A stretch of DNA of 9,715 bases from Lentihominibacter faecis. Lineage in GTDB: Bacteria > Bacillota > Clostridia > Peptostreptococcales > Anaerovoracaceae. The notes beneath the pieces were generated by a model. The model searched no databases, was not told the origin of the DNA, and saw only the letters and a program-made list of their open reading frames with translations. The stretch covers positions 1 to 9,715 of the forward strand of contig NZ_JACRWC010000076.1 in NCBI RefSeq assembly GCF_014306095.1, in the 5' to 3' direction. Shown one piece after another: positions 1 through 6,472 of the stretch (positions are counted from its first letter, which is position 1; each line of letters starts with the position of its first letter). The position numbers were made by a program, and so were the translations under genes.

Positions 1-1
1 A

Positions 2-1111
2 CTGGACAGTAATTTCGTGGAAATAAATGCATCCGTCACAGGGACCAAGGAACTGAAGACGATCCTGCAGAATGCATCAGACCGGTTTTACGGCCTGATG
101 AAGGAAACCACATGTCTGTATGTGGATGAGGTGCATCGCTGGAACAAACTTCAGCAGGATTCACTGTTGAAAGCCATCGAAGAAGGGATCATCAAGTTTA
201 TCGGGAGCACGACAGAAAATCCGTATTTTTCGGTAAATAATGCGATTCTAAGCAGAGTGAGAAATATTTACGAGTTTAAACGTTTGAGTCCGAATGACAT
301 CATGGTGCTTCTTAAGAGGACCCTTGAGGATACAGACAAAGGGTTTGGAGCTTTGCAGATTTCTTATGATGAGAATGCACTGCGGACGCTGGCGGAAATG
401 AGCGGTGGAGACTGTCGGGTCGCACTGGATACGCTGGGATTCATCGTGGACAATCTGTCAGAAGGCAGTACGCTGGATTCTGAGATCGTGGCGGAAGCAA
501 TGCAGAGACAGACAACGTTTTACGATAAGGAAGAAGATAAGTACAATCTTTTATCGGCTTTGCAGAAATCCGTGCGAGGAAGTGATCCGGATGCTGCGGT
601 TCATTATCTGGCACGACTGCTTCACGGTGGCGCGGATGTTGTTATGATCGGCAGAAGGCTTCTGGTGATGGCCAGTGAAGATGTGGGAATGGCATATCCC
701 AGCGCGATCTCTGTCGTGACGGCATGTGTGCAGGCAGCACAAATGGTGGGCCTGCCGGAAGCGCGGATCAACCTGGCTCAGGCGGTGGTACTGCTGGCAT
801 CCTGCCCGAAGTCGAATGCTTCCTATATGGCTCTGGAGCAGGCATCTGCAGACTTAAAGGGACGTAAGATCGAGGATGTTCCGGCACATCTGAAAGATTC
901 CCATTACAGTGGGGCTGCGAAGCTGGGACGGGGGCTGGACTATAAGTACCCTCACGCATATGGAGGGTATGTGACACAGCAATATTTACCGGATGATCTG
1001 TATCAGGAAGGTGTTAAGTATTATCATCCAACGGAAAACGGAAGCGAAGCGTCTTTCAAAAAATACTTAGAAGAACTGGAGCGAATCGATGAAAGAAATA
1101 AGAAGGGCTGA
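2..1111 (+). CDS. rarA: RarA/MgsA replication-associated recombination ATPase, C-terminal part (5' end outside window)
   Basis: AAA+ ATPase of the RarA/MgsA/WRNIP1 family, which acts at stalled replication forks together with SSB and the replisome. The reading frame is open to the left edge (codons begin at position 2), so the GTG at 17 is an internal codon, not the start. The Walker A motif and roughly the first 80 residues lie upstream of the window. Visible, numbering from codon 17 as 1: Walker B region CLYVDEVHRWNK (33-44), sensor-1 region IGSTTENP (62-69), a likely arginine finger in LSR (78-80), then the lid and the conserved C-terminal tetramerisation region containing GRRLLVMASEDVGMAYP (about 207-223). 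The family usually has Phe in the HRFNK segment; here it is Trp. The last 23 nt overlap the next gene, suggesting translational coupling. Identification is firm. Confidence 0.95.
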   Translation: MDSNFVEINASVTGTKELKTILQNASDRFYGLMKETTCLYVDEVHRWNKLQQDSLLKAIEEGIIKFIGSTTENPYFSVNNAILSRVRNIYEFKRLSPNDIMVLLKRTLEDTDKGFGALQISYDENALRTLAEMSGGDCRVALDTLGFIVDNLSEGSTLDSEIVAEAMQRQTTFYDKEEDKYNLLSALQKSVRGSDPDAAVHYLARLLHGGADVVMIGRRLLVMASEDVGMAYPSAISVVTACVQAAQMVGLPEARINLAQAVVLLASCPKSNASYMALEQASADLKGRKIEDVPAHLKDSHYSGAAKLGRGLDYKYPHAYGGYVTQQYLPDDLYQEGVKYYHPTENGSEASFKKYLEELERIDERNKKG

Positions 1112-3071
1112 GAATGCAGGGTTTTGTTTTGGTGTGAAACAGGCTATCGAGAAAGCGGAAAAAGCAGCGGAACAGAATCCGGGAGAAATCTATTCAATGG
1201 GATCGCTGATCCACAATGAACGCGTCACCAGAGATCTGGAGAAAAGAGGAATACGTGTGATCGAAAGCCTGGATGAAATCAGTGCTCCGGGGACGGTGAA
1301 AGATGTGCCGTTAAGGGATGCGACTCCGAAGGTGATCATCCGCTCTCATGGGGAAGGCAGGGCCCTTTATCAAAAAGCCGAAGAACGCGGTATCGTATTG
1401 ATCGATGCAACTTGCCCGTTTGTGGCGAGGATCCATCACCTGGTCAACGATACCGATAAACAGGTGGTGATCGTTGGAGATCGAAATCATCCGGAAGTCC
1501 TGGGAATTTCCGGATGGTGCAGGAAGCCTGCTGTTATAGTGAGCTCTTATGAAGAGGCCTGTGAGATTCCGGAAGATGACCTTTTTGTAGTGACGCAGAC
1601 GACGATCCGGGAGCAGATGCTGCGGGATGTACTGCAGGCACTGGAGGAGCAGGGCAAGAACTATCAAGTCAATAATACGATCTGTAATGCGACTTCAAAG
1701 CGCCAGGAATCATGCGAAAAACTGGCTCGTGAATCGGACCTGATGATCGTTGTTGGTGGCAGAAACAGTTCTAATACGAAGAAATTGTATGAAATTTCTA
1801 AAAAAAATTGTGCGAATAGCTATTTTGTTGAAAATATTGAAGATTTACCGTTGAAAGAAGTGGCAAAATGTAATAGAATAGGAATAGCGGCGGGTGCCTC
1901 GACACCCGAATGCACTATTAAGGAGGTTATTGCCAGAATGAGTGATGTTACACTTGAAAACAACGAATTAAACATGAACGATCTTATGGATGAAATCGAA
2001 AAATCCTTAAGATTACCAAGAGGTGGCGAAATTGTCACAGGAAAAGTACACCAGGTAACGGACAAAGAAGTCATTGTAAACCTGGGATGCAAGAAAGACG
2101 GTATTCTGCCTATCTCAGAAGTGAGCCTGGAAGAAGGACAGACTTTAGCAGATGCCTTCAAAGTTGATGACGAAATCAAAGCAAAGGTTATCAAAACAGA
2201 CGACGGAGACGGTGGAATCTTACTTTCAAAGAAAAAGTTGGAAATCAGTGCAAATTGGGAAGAAATCGTAAAAGCACTTGAAGATAAAACAGTTCTTGAA
2301 GTTAAAGTAACCAGACCGGTAAACGGCGGTGTAATCGCTGAGTACAAGGAAGTGTCCGGATTTATCCCGCTCTCACAGCTTTCTGATCACTACGTTGAAA
2401 ATGCAGAAGAATTCGTAGGACAGACTATGGAAGTCAGAGTTTCCAGAGTTGACCAGAGAAGAAACAGAGCAGTATTCTCTCACAAGCTGTTCCTGAATGA
2501 AGAAAAGGATAAGCTGGTTGCAGAAATCTGGGAAAACCTGAATGTAGACGATGTAGTGGAAGGTACTGTAATGAGATTTACAGATTACGGTGCGTTTGTT
2601 GACATCGGCGGCATTGATGGTCTGCTTCACATTTCCGAGATCTCCTGGGGCAAGCTGAAGCACCCGCAGGAAGTTCTGAGCATTGGTCAGAAGATCAACG
2701 TAAAGGTTCTTTCCATGAACGCAGAAAAAGGAAAGATTTCTCTGGGTCTCAAGCAGAATCAGCCAGAGCCATGGAGCGTGATCGACGAAAACTATCAGGT
2801 TGGACAGGTTATCGAAGGCAAAGTAGTACAGATCAAGGACTACGGCGCATTCGTAGAGCTGGAACCGGGTCTTGACGGACTGGTACATATTTCTGAAGTT
2901 GCTCATAAGCGTGTTGGCAACATCAATGATGAACTGGAAATCGGTCAGATCGTGAAAGCTAAGATCCTCGAAATCGATAAGGATCGTAAGCGGATCAGCC
3001 TCAGCATCAGAGAGACAATCGAACCTCCGGCAGAGGACGAAGCTCAGGAAGCTGAAGCAACAGAAGAATAG
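1089..3071 (+). CDS. ispH: IspH-S1 fusion: 4-hydroxy-3-methylbut-2-enyl diphosphate reductase / S1 RNA-binding protein
   Basis: 660-residue two-part protein. Residues 1-283 are IspH (LytB), the [4Fe-4S] enzyme that makes IPP and DMAPP from HMBPP in the last step of the MEP isoprenoid pathway. The three cluster cysteines are present: C13 (AGFCFGV), C109 (DATCPFV) and C199 (NTICNATSKRQ). Substrate-site residues are also present: H42, H87 (RSHG), H134 and E136 (HPEVLG), S227/N229 (GGRNSSNT) and S271 (AGASTP). Residues about 313-641 carry four S1/OB-fold repeats (about 313-382, 400-468, 487-555, 571-641). The last two are the most canonical (DYGAFVDIGG...GLLHISE and DYGAFVELEPG...GLVHISE). An acidic tail follows. 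The ATG at 1089 lies inside the end of rarA, with GGAG at 1078-1081. Such fusions are established in Clostridia. Codon use shifts near residue 284, towards GTA, GAA and AAA in the S1 half, and an internal promoter and SD lie there (separate entries), so a stand-alone S1 product is likely too. Confidence 0.96.
   Translation: MKEIRRAENAGFCFGVKQAIEKAEKAAEQNPGEIYSMGSLIHNERVTRDLEKRGIRVIESLDEISAPGTVKDVPLRDATPKVIIRSHGEGRALYQKAEERGIVLIDATCPFVARIHHLVNDTDKQVVIVGDRNHPEVLGISGWCRKPAVIVSSYEEACEIPEDDLFVVTQTTIREQMLRDVLQALEEQGKNYQVNNTICNATSKRQESCEKLARESDLMIVVGGRNSSNTKKLYEISKKNCANSYFVENIEDLPLKEVAKCNRIGIAAGASTPECTIKEVIARMSDVTLENNELNMNDLMDEIEKSLRLPRGGEIVTGKVHQVTDKEVIVNLGCKKDGILPISEVSLEEGQTLADAFKVDDEIKAKVIKTDDGDGGILLSKKKLEISANWEEIVKALEDKTVLEVKVTRPVNGGVIAEYKEVSGFIPLSQLSDHYVENAEEFVGQTMEVRVSRVDQRRNRAVFSHKLFLNEEKDKLVAEIWENLNVDDVVEGTVMRFTDYGAFVDIGGIDGLLHISEISWGKLKHPQEVLSIGQKINVKVLSMNAEKGKISLGLKQNQPEPWSVIDENYQVGQVIEGKVVQIKDYGAFVELEPGLDGLVHISEVAHKRVGNINDELEIGQIVKAKILEIDKDRKRISLSIRETIEPPAEDEAQEAEATEE
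1851..1879 (+). promoter_or_regulatory. Candidate SigA promoter inside ispH, driving the S1 half
   Basis: TTGAAA (1851-1856), a 17-nt spacer, and TAGAAT (1874-1879). Each box matches the SigA consensus at five of six positions and the spacing is optimal. It lies in a locally AT-rich stretch (about 1785-1885) of an otherwise mid-GC coding region. The predicted start near 1886 would give a leader of about 50 nt before the in-frame ATG at 1938. The leader begins with a perfect 6-bp hairpin, CGGGTG/CACCCG (1891-1896 with 1903-1908). That hairpin sits in the codons for the conserved GASTP motif of IspH, so it may be coincidental. Confidence 0.55.
1920..1940 (+). promoter_or_regulatory. Internal ribosome binding site and in-frame start for a stand-alone S1 protein
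   Basis: AAGGAGGT (1920-1927) matches the anti-Shine-Dalgarno sequence fully and is stronger than the site before the annotated ispH start. It is followed after 10 nt by ATG (1938-1940), in frame with the fusion and corresponding to Met284. The product would be 377 residues (MSDVTLENNELNMNDLMDEI...) holding all four S1 domains, the usual size of a Firmicute S1 homologue. The IspH domain ends just before this codon. Initiation here is an inference from the sequence. Confidence 0.6.
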
Positions 3072-3076
3072 TCATC

Positions 3077-3107
3077 AAAAAGAGCAGCGTGATGCTGCTC
3101 TTTTTTT
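3077..3107 (+). terminator. Intrinsic terminator after the IspH-S1 gene
   Basis: Perfect 8-bp stem AGAGCAGC (3081-3088) with GCTGCTCT (3094-3101), loop GTGAT. It is extended by A-T pairs from the A-run at 3077-3080 and ends in a run of seven T (3101-3107). It starts 6 nt after the TAG stop and is a textbook rho-independent terminator. The next gene starts only about 20 nt downstream. Confidence 0.92.
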
Positions 3108-3128
3108 AAAATGTTACCAGGGGTGTGT

Positions 3129-4097
3129 ATGAAAAAGATTTTAGTGAGCCAGTGTTTATATGGTGATAAACCAGTGCGCTATGATGGAAAAACAAAAGAA
3201 GAAAGGGATCCTAGATTTATTCGATGGAAAGAAGAAAACCGTCTGATCCCGGTATGCCCGGAAGTGGACGGCGGACTTCCGGTGCCGCGGACGGATGCTC
3301 AGAGAATCGGTGATCAGGTGATAACAAGAGATGGCAGAGATGTGACGAAAGAGTACCGCAGAGGTGCAGAAATCGCTTTGGAGCGTGCTTTGCAGGAAGA
3401 GGTGCTATGTGCTGTCCTGAAGGAAAAAAGCCCGTCATGCGGAAGCAACAAGGTGTATGACGGGACTTTTGAAGGTAATCTTATCGATGGTCAGGGGATC
3501 ACGGTTCAGCTGCTGCGGGAAGCAGGGGTGCGCGTGTATTCGGAAGAGGAACTGGACCTGGTGGAGCAAATGGTGACCGGCAGGGAAAATATTATCCTGA
3601 CTGGTATGCCGGCCTGTGGGAAAAGCGTGACAGGTGTTGTTCTGGCTAAGAGTTTACAGATGAATTTTCTGGACACAGATCTTTTGATCCAGGAGGCTGC
3701 CGAGAAAAGTTTGCAGGAAATCATCAACGAAGATGGGATGGAAGCCTTTAAATCACTGGAAGAACAAGTGCTTTGCGGTGTGTCAGCATCGCATACGGTC
3801 ATTGCGACTGGCGGCAGTGCCGTTTATTATCCGAAGGCGATGGAGCATCTGAAGAAGCTGGGGCGTATCGTGTATATACAGGTCTCGGTGGAAACGATAC
3901 TGCAGCGGCTCAACAATATCACAACACGAGGCGTTGCTATGAGCAAGGATCAGGGAATAAGAGAACTTTACGAAGAACGAAGGCCGTTATATGAGACGTA
4001 TGCAGAAGTGACTGTGGGGTCTGGATCCGGATCGATGGAAGATACGGTAGCGGATATTATAGACAAAGTTTCGAGGCTCAGGCAAAGCTTCAGGTAA
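3129..4097 (+). CDS. DUF523 (TudS-like) Fe-S domain fused to a shikimate-kinase-like P-loop kinase
   Basis: 322-residue two-domain protein. I chose the ATG at 3129 because homologues begin close to MKKILVSQCL and an AGGGG precedes it; the in-frame ATG at 3111 abuts the terminator and has no SD. Residues 1-142 are DUF523, with three conserved cysteines: C9 (SQCL), C43 (CPE) and C104 (KSPSCG). In the characterised DUF523 enzyme TudS, a 2-thiouracil desulfurase, such cysteines hold a [4Fe-4S] cluster. Residues about 153-322 form a shikimate-kinase fold: P-loop GMPACGKS (159-166), FLDTD (180-184), ATGGSAV (226-232), and ERRPLYE near the C-terminus (283-289). Two shikimate-contact positions differ from AroK: the FR motif is FK (K208) and GGG is GGS (S230). 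Both domains look intact. Substrate is unknown. The kinase may be a true AroK-type enzyme or a relative with another small-molecule substrate. No promoter is visible in the 21 nt between the terminator and the start. Confidence 0.85.
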   Translation: MKKILVSQCLYGDKPVRYDGKTKEERDPRFIRWKEENRLIPVCPEVDGGLPVPRTDAQRIGDQVITRDGRDVTKEYRRGAEIALERALQEEVLCAVLKEKSPSCGSNKVYDGTFEGNLIDGQGITVQLLREAGVRVYSEEELDLVEQMVTGRENIILTGMPACGKSVTGVVLAKSLQMNFLDTDLLIQEAAEKSLQEIINEDGMEAFKSLEEQVLCGVSASHTVIATGGSAVYYPKAMEHLKKLGRIVYIQVSVETILQRLNNITTRGVAMSKDQGIRELYEERRPLYETYAEVTVGSGSGSMEDTVADIIDKVSRLRQSFR

Positions 4098-4104
4098 CGT
4101 GTTT

Positions 4105-4176
4105 TGAGAAAAGAAAAGCCATGATACAGAAACGCATATCAGGATGCGTAATGTGTCATGGCCTTTATTTTATTTT
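4105..4176. terminator. Bidirectional terminator between the DUF523-kinase gene and recN
   Basis: Long imperfect hairpin. The outer arm GCCATGATACA (4118-4128) pairs with TGTGTCATGGC (4152-4162) with one G-T wobble. An inner stem ACGCAT (4132-4137) pairs with ATGCGT (4144-4149) around a 6-nt loop. On the plus strand it is followed by a T-rich tract (4164-4175). Read on the minus strand it is followed by the complement of the A-rich tract at 4108-4117. It therefore suits both convergent genes. The recN stop codon (4170-4172) lies in the right-hand T-rich flank, as is common for shared terminators. Confidence 0.85.
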
Positions 4177-5789
4177 GATGACTGGATCAGTTCTTTCGCG
4201 GATTTTAGAGTGGTGTCGGTGATAGTGGCACCGCCCAGAAGTCTGGCGATTTCCTGCACCTTTTCATCTGCTGTCAGTTCAGTGATCGTAGTATATGTAG
4301 ATGATTCGTCTGTTTGTTTCTCGATTTTGTAGCTGTGTTCTCCAAATGCTGCGATCTGGGGAAGGTGAGTAATGCAGATGATCTGGTGTGTCGCAGCGAT
4401 CTCTTTGAGCTTGTGTCCGACTACACTGGCTGCGATCCCGCTGATGCCGCTGTCGATCTCATCGAAGATCATAGTCGGGATCTCGTCATAGTCACCGGTT
4501 ATTTTTTTAAAAGCCAGCATGATCCGTGACATTTCACCGCCGGACGCGATCTTACTCAACGGTTTCAAAGGCTCTCCGCGATTGGTGCTTATGAGAAATT
4601 CCACATTGTCAAACCCTTCTGATGTCAAGTGCTCCGCGCGTTTGAAGCTTATGGAGAAACGGGCATCGTTGAAGTTCAGCTGAGTCAGTTCTTTCGTTAT
4701 CTTTTGTTCCAGCTGTGCCGCTGCCTCTTTTCGTGCAGTGGAGAGCATCTCGCAGGCAGCCAGAAGTTCCTGTCTCTGCGCAGCAAGCTGATGCTCCAGT
4801 TGCGTTTTTAATGCATCTGCATTTTCGATACTGGAAAGCTTCTCTTCCAGTTCTTCTGCATATGCGATCAATTCTTCGATGGATCTGCCGTGCTTGTTTT
4901 TTAACTTTTTTAAAAGATCGCTTCGTTCAATGGCTTCATCCAGCTCTTCTGGAGAAAATACCGTGGTGTCGCGGCAGTCTCGCACGGATGAAGATATGTC
5001 TTCCAGCTCATAGTAAAGCTCGTTGGTGCGTCTGCTTAGATCATCCAGCACCTGGGTATAAGGGGCGATTTCCATCAGCATGTCCGACATGCGTTTGATC
5101 GCAGAGAGCGCAGCGTTTTCATCTTCGGATGCGATTTGGTAAGCACCGGCCAGATTTTCATAAATTCTTTCGCTGTTCTGAAGCAGTTCGATTTTTTCTT
5201 CCAGTTCGACATCTTCTCCGATCTGAAGCTGTGCGTTTTGGAGTTCTTCCAGTTCGTATGCCATAAAGTCCTGCTCCCGTTTATTTTTTGCCGTTTCCTC
5301 CAGAATGGATTTCAGCCTGGAGCGAAGGCTGGTGTAGGACTGGTACAGATGCTGAACCTTTTCTTTAACAGGCAGGATCTGATCTTTTTGATAAAGATCT
5401 ACCAGATGGATGTGATGATCCGGGTTGAGCAGGGACTGGTGATCGTATTGTCCATGGATGTCCGCCAGCTTTTTACAGAGCGCGTTCAGATGTCCAAGGG
5501 TCACGATCTCATCATTGATCCGGCAGATGTTTTTGCCGGATGCAGATATTTCACGGGTGATGATGTACTCATCATCCTTGTCTTCTGCGATCATCTGGAT
5601 CACGGCCTTGTTTTTCCCGGAACGGACATATGCAGTGTCTGCACGACTGCCAAGGGCAAGACTCATGGCTTCTACGGCAACGGATTTACCGGCGCCGGTT
5701 TCGCCTGTGATAGTATTGAGTCCGCTGTGAAAATCGATCTCAGCTTTTTCTATTGTTGCAAAGTTTTTAATACTGATGTGTCTGATCAT
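4170..5789 (-). CDS. recN: RecN DNA repair ATPase
   Basis: SMC-like ATPase of 539 residues, close to the usual 550-570. It acts in the cytoplasm early in double-strand-break repair, before RecA loading. The N-terminal head carries MIRHISIKNFATIE and Walker A GETGAGKS (29-36). The middle (about 145-370) is rich in Glu, Leu, Lys and Gln with heptad character, as expected for the RecN coiled coil, and contains the recurrent LEELQNAQL segment. The C-terminal head has the ABC signature ASGGEMSRIML (415-425), Walker B MIFDEID (440-446) and the H-loop ITHLPQIAAFG (473-483). The ATG at 5789 is preceded on the minus strand by GAGG (complement of 5800-5803), 10 nt away. It follows argR by 39 nt and is probably co-transcribed with it; this argR-recN pairing is common in Firmicutes. 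I see no separate promoter or LexA-like box directly upstream. Confidence 0.97.
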   Translation of the reverse strand: MIRHISIKNFATIEKAEIDFHSGLNTITGETGAGKSVAVEAMSLALGSRADTAYVRSGKNKAVIQMIAEDKDDEYIITREISASGKNICRINDEIVTLGHLNALCKKLADIHGQYDHQSLLNPDHHIHLVDLYQKDQILPVKEKVQHLYQSYTSLRSRLKSILEETAKNKREQDFMAYELEELQNAQLQIGEDVELEEKIELLQNSERIYENLAGAYQIASEDENAALSAIKRMSDMLMEIAPYTQVLDDLSRRTNELYYELEDISSSVRDCRDTTVFSPEELDEAIERSDLLKKLKNKHGRSIEELIAYAEELEEKLSSIENADALKTQLEHQLAAQRQELLAACEMLSTARKEAAAQLEQKITKELTQLNFNDARFSISFKRAEHLTSEGFDNVEFLISTNRGEPLKPLSKIASGGEMSRIMLAFKKITGDYDEIPTMIFDEIDSGISGIAASVVGHKLKEIAATHQIICITHLPQIAAFGEHSYKIEKQTDESSTYTTITELTADEKVQEIARLLGGATITDTTLKSAKELIQSSK

Positions 5790-5805
5790 AGCGTTGTAAC
5801 CTCGC

Positions 5806-5826
5806 TGACAGAGAGAAAATCTGTCA
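5806..5826 (-). other. Intercistronic hairpin between argR and recN
   Basis: Perfect 7-bp inverted repeat TGACAGA (5806-5812) / TCTGTCA (5820-5826) with a 7-nt loop. It lies just after the argR stop and 2 nt before the recN SD on the minus strand. No T-run follows on that strand, so it is not an intrinsic terminator for argR. It could stabilise or process the mRNA, or affect recN translation. The stem is short, so chance is possible. Confidence 0.4.
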
Positions 5827-5828
5827 TT

Positions 5829-6281
5829 TTATTTCTTCAGCATATTGTTGAGAAACTCTACAACGATAGGAGAGTTCTCGGGATCATCGGTGACGAACAT
5901 AATGGTGTTATCTCCTGCAACTGAGCCGATCACGTGGGGGATCCCGGAGGAATCCAGTGCTTCGGCTGCGGCGCTTGCACAACCCGAAAGGGTTTTCAGC
6001 AGCACGATGTTTCCGGAATAAGCCGTAGATTTGACGGTTTCCCGGAAAATATTGGACAGCCGTCCGGAAATCGGAGTGTCATTGGTGGCTGCGACCGCAT
6101 ATTTATACTTCCCTGTTGAAGACAGGATCTTGATCAGGTGCAGCTCTTTGATATCTCTTGAAATAGTGGCCTGCGTTACTTCGTATCCGAATTCACGAAG
6201 AAGAGATGCCAGCTTATCCTGCGTTTCAATCTCATATGTTTCAATGAGTTCAAGTATTTTGTTCTGTCTGGAAATTCGCAT
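5829..6281 (-). CDS. argR: Arginine repressor ArgR/AhrC
   Basis: 150-residue arginine-responsive regulator, normal family length. As a hexamer with arginine it controls arginine biosynthesis and catabolism genes. The N-terminal winged helix-turn-helix includes RQNKILELI (5-13) and the recognition segment TQATISRDIKELHLIK (36-51). The C-terminal arginine-binding and oligomerisation domain includes KTLSGCASAAAEALD (96-110) and GSVAGDNTIMFV (119-130). The usual motif is GT(I)AGDDT; here the second Asp is Asn125 (codon AAC), a position next to bound arginine in E. coli ArgR. I chose the start at 6281 because GGAGG (complement of 6289-6293) sits 7 nt upstream and homologues begin there; an upstream in-frame ATG at 6416 adds 45 residues of non-homologous, largely promoter-derived sequence. 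First gene of an argR-recN operon. Confidence 0.96.
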   Translation of the reverse strand: MRISRQNKILELIETYEIETQDKLASLLREFGYEVTQATISRDIKELHLIKILSSTGKYKYAVAATNDTPISGRLSNIFRETVKSTAYSGNIVLLKTLSGCASAAAEALDSSGIPHVIGSVAGDNTIMFVTDDPENSPIVVEFLNNMLKK

Positions 6282-6288
6282 ATCAGTT

Positions 6289-6293
6289 CCTCC
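6289..6293 (-). promoter_or_regulatory. argR ribosome binding site
   Basis: GGAGG on the minus strand, 7 nt before the ATG at 6281. This site decides the start codon against the upstream in-frame ATG at 6416, which would lie ahead of the promoter. Confidence 0.85.
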
Positions 6294-6374
6294 AAATATA
6301 GTATCTCCAAGATGCCGTTTCCCGCTCGTATCAAGGAGTCCAAACCCCGGCGGCGGGATGGTGATTTGCTTATA

Positions 6375-6404
6375 ATTATACCATATTATGAAAAAAATAC
6401 GCAA
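6375..6404 (-). promoter_or_regulatory. SigA promoter of argR-recN
   Basis: On the minus strand: TTGCGT (complement of 6399-6404), an 18-nt spacer ending in TGG, and a perfect TATAAT (complement of 6375-6380), which gives an extended -10. The expected start near 6368 leaves a leader of about 87 nt. The spacer and -35 region contain ATGAAAAAAATACGCAA, loosely like the Gram-positive ARG box, and CATGAAT lies just upstream at 6414-6420. Autoregulation is therefore plausible but weakly supported. The leader itself shows only small hairpins. Confidence 0.75.
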
Positions 6405-6472
6405 GGCATATGTCATGAATGAGTCAAAATCTTTTTTCTGCTCTTTTCTATCATATCACAGTAATTTCATGG

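Noticed and set aside
17..1111. GTG at 17 as the start of the rarA gene
   Set aside because: The frame is open to the window edge, the upstream codons (LDSNFV) continue the family sequence, and the Walker A motif must lie upstream.
1820..2906. Long minus-strand open frames opposite the S1 half (175 and 177 codons)
   Set aside because: They are antisense to well-conserved S1 domains, have no SD or recognisable domains, and arise from the codon bias of the coding strand.
3111..3131. ATG at 3111 as the start of the DUF523-kinase gene
   Set aside because: It touches the terminator T-run and has no SD, and its six extra residues are not part of the DUF523 N-terminus; the ATG at 3129 fits the family.
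5806..5835. Hairpin at 5806-5826 followed by TTTTATTT on the plus strand as a plus-strand terminator
   Set aside because: No plus-strand gene lies upstream, and the 7-bp stem is weak with only three G-C pairs.
5136..5924. 262-codon plus-strand open frame opposite recN and argR
   Set aside because: It runs across two clearly coding minus-strand genes, and its Phe/Val-rich composition is that expected from the complement of Glu/Lys/Asp codons.
6282..6416. Upstream ATG at 6416 for argR, adding 45 residues
   Set aside because: It lies upstream of the predicted promoter -10, the added residues do not look like ArgR, and a perfect GGAGG serves the ATG at 6281.
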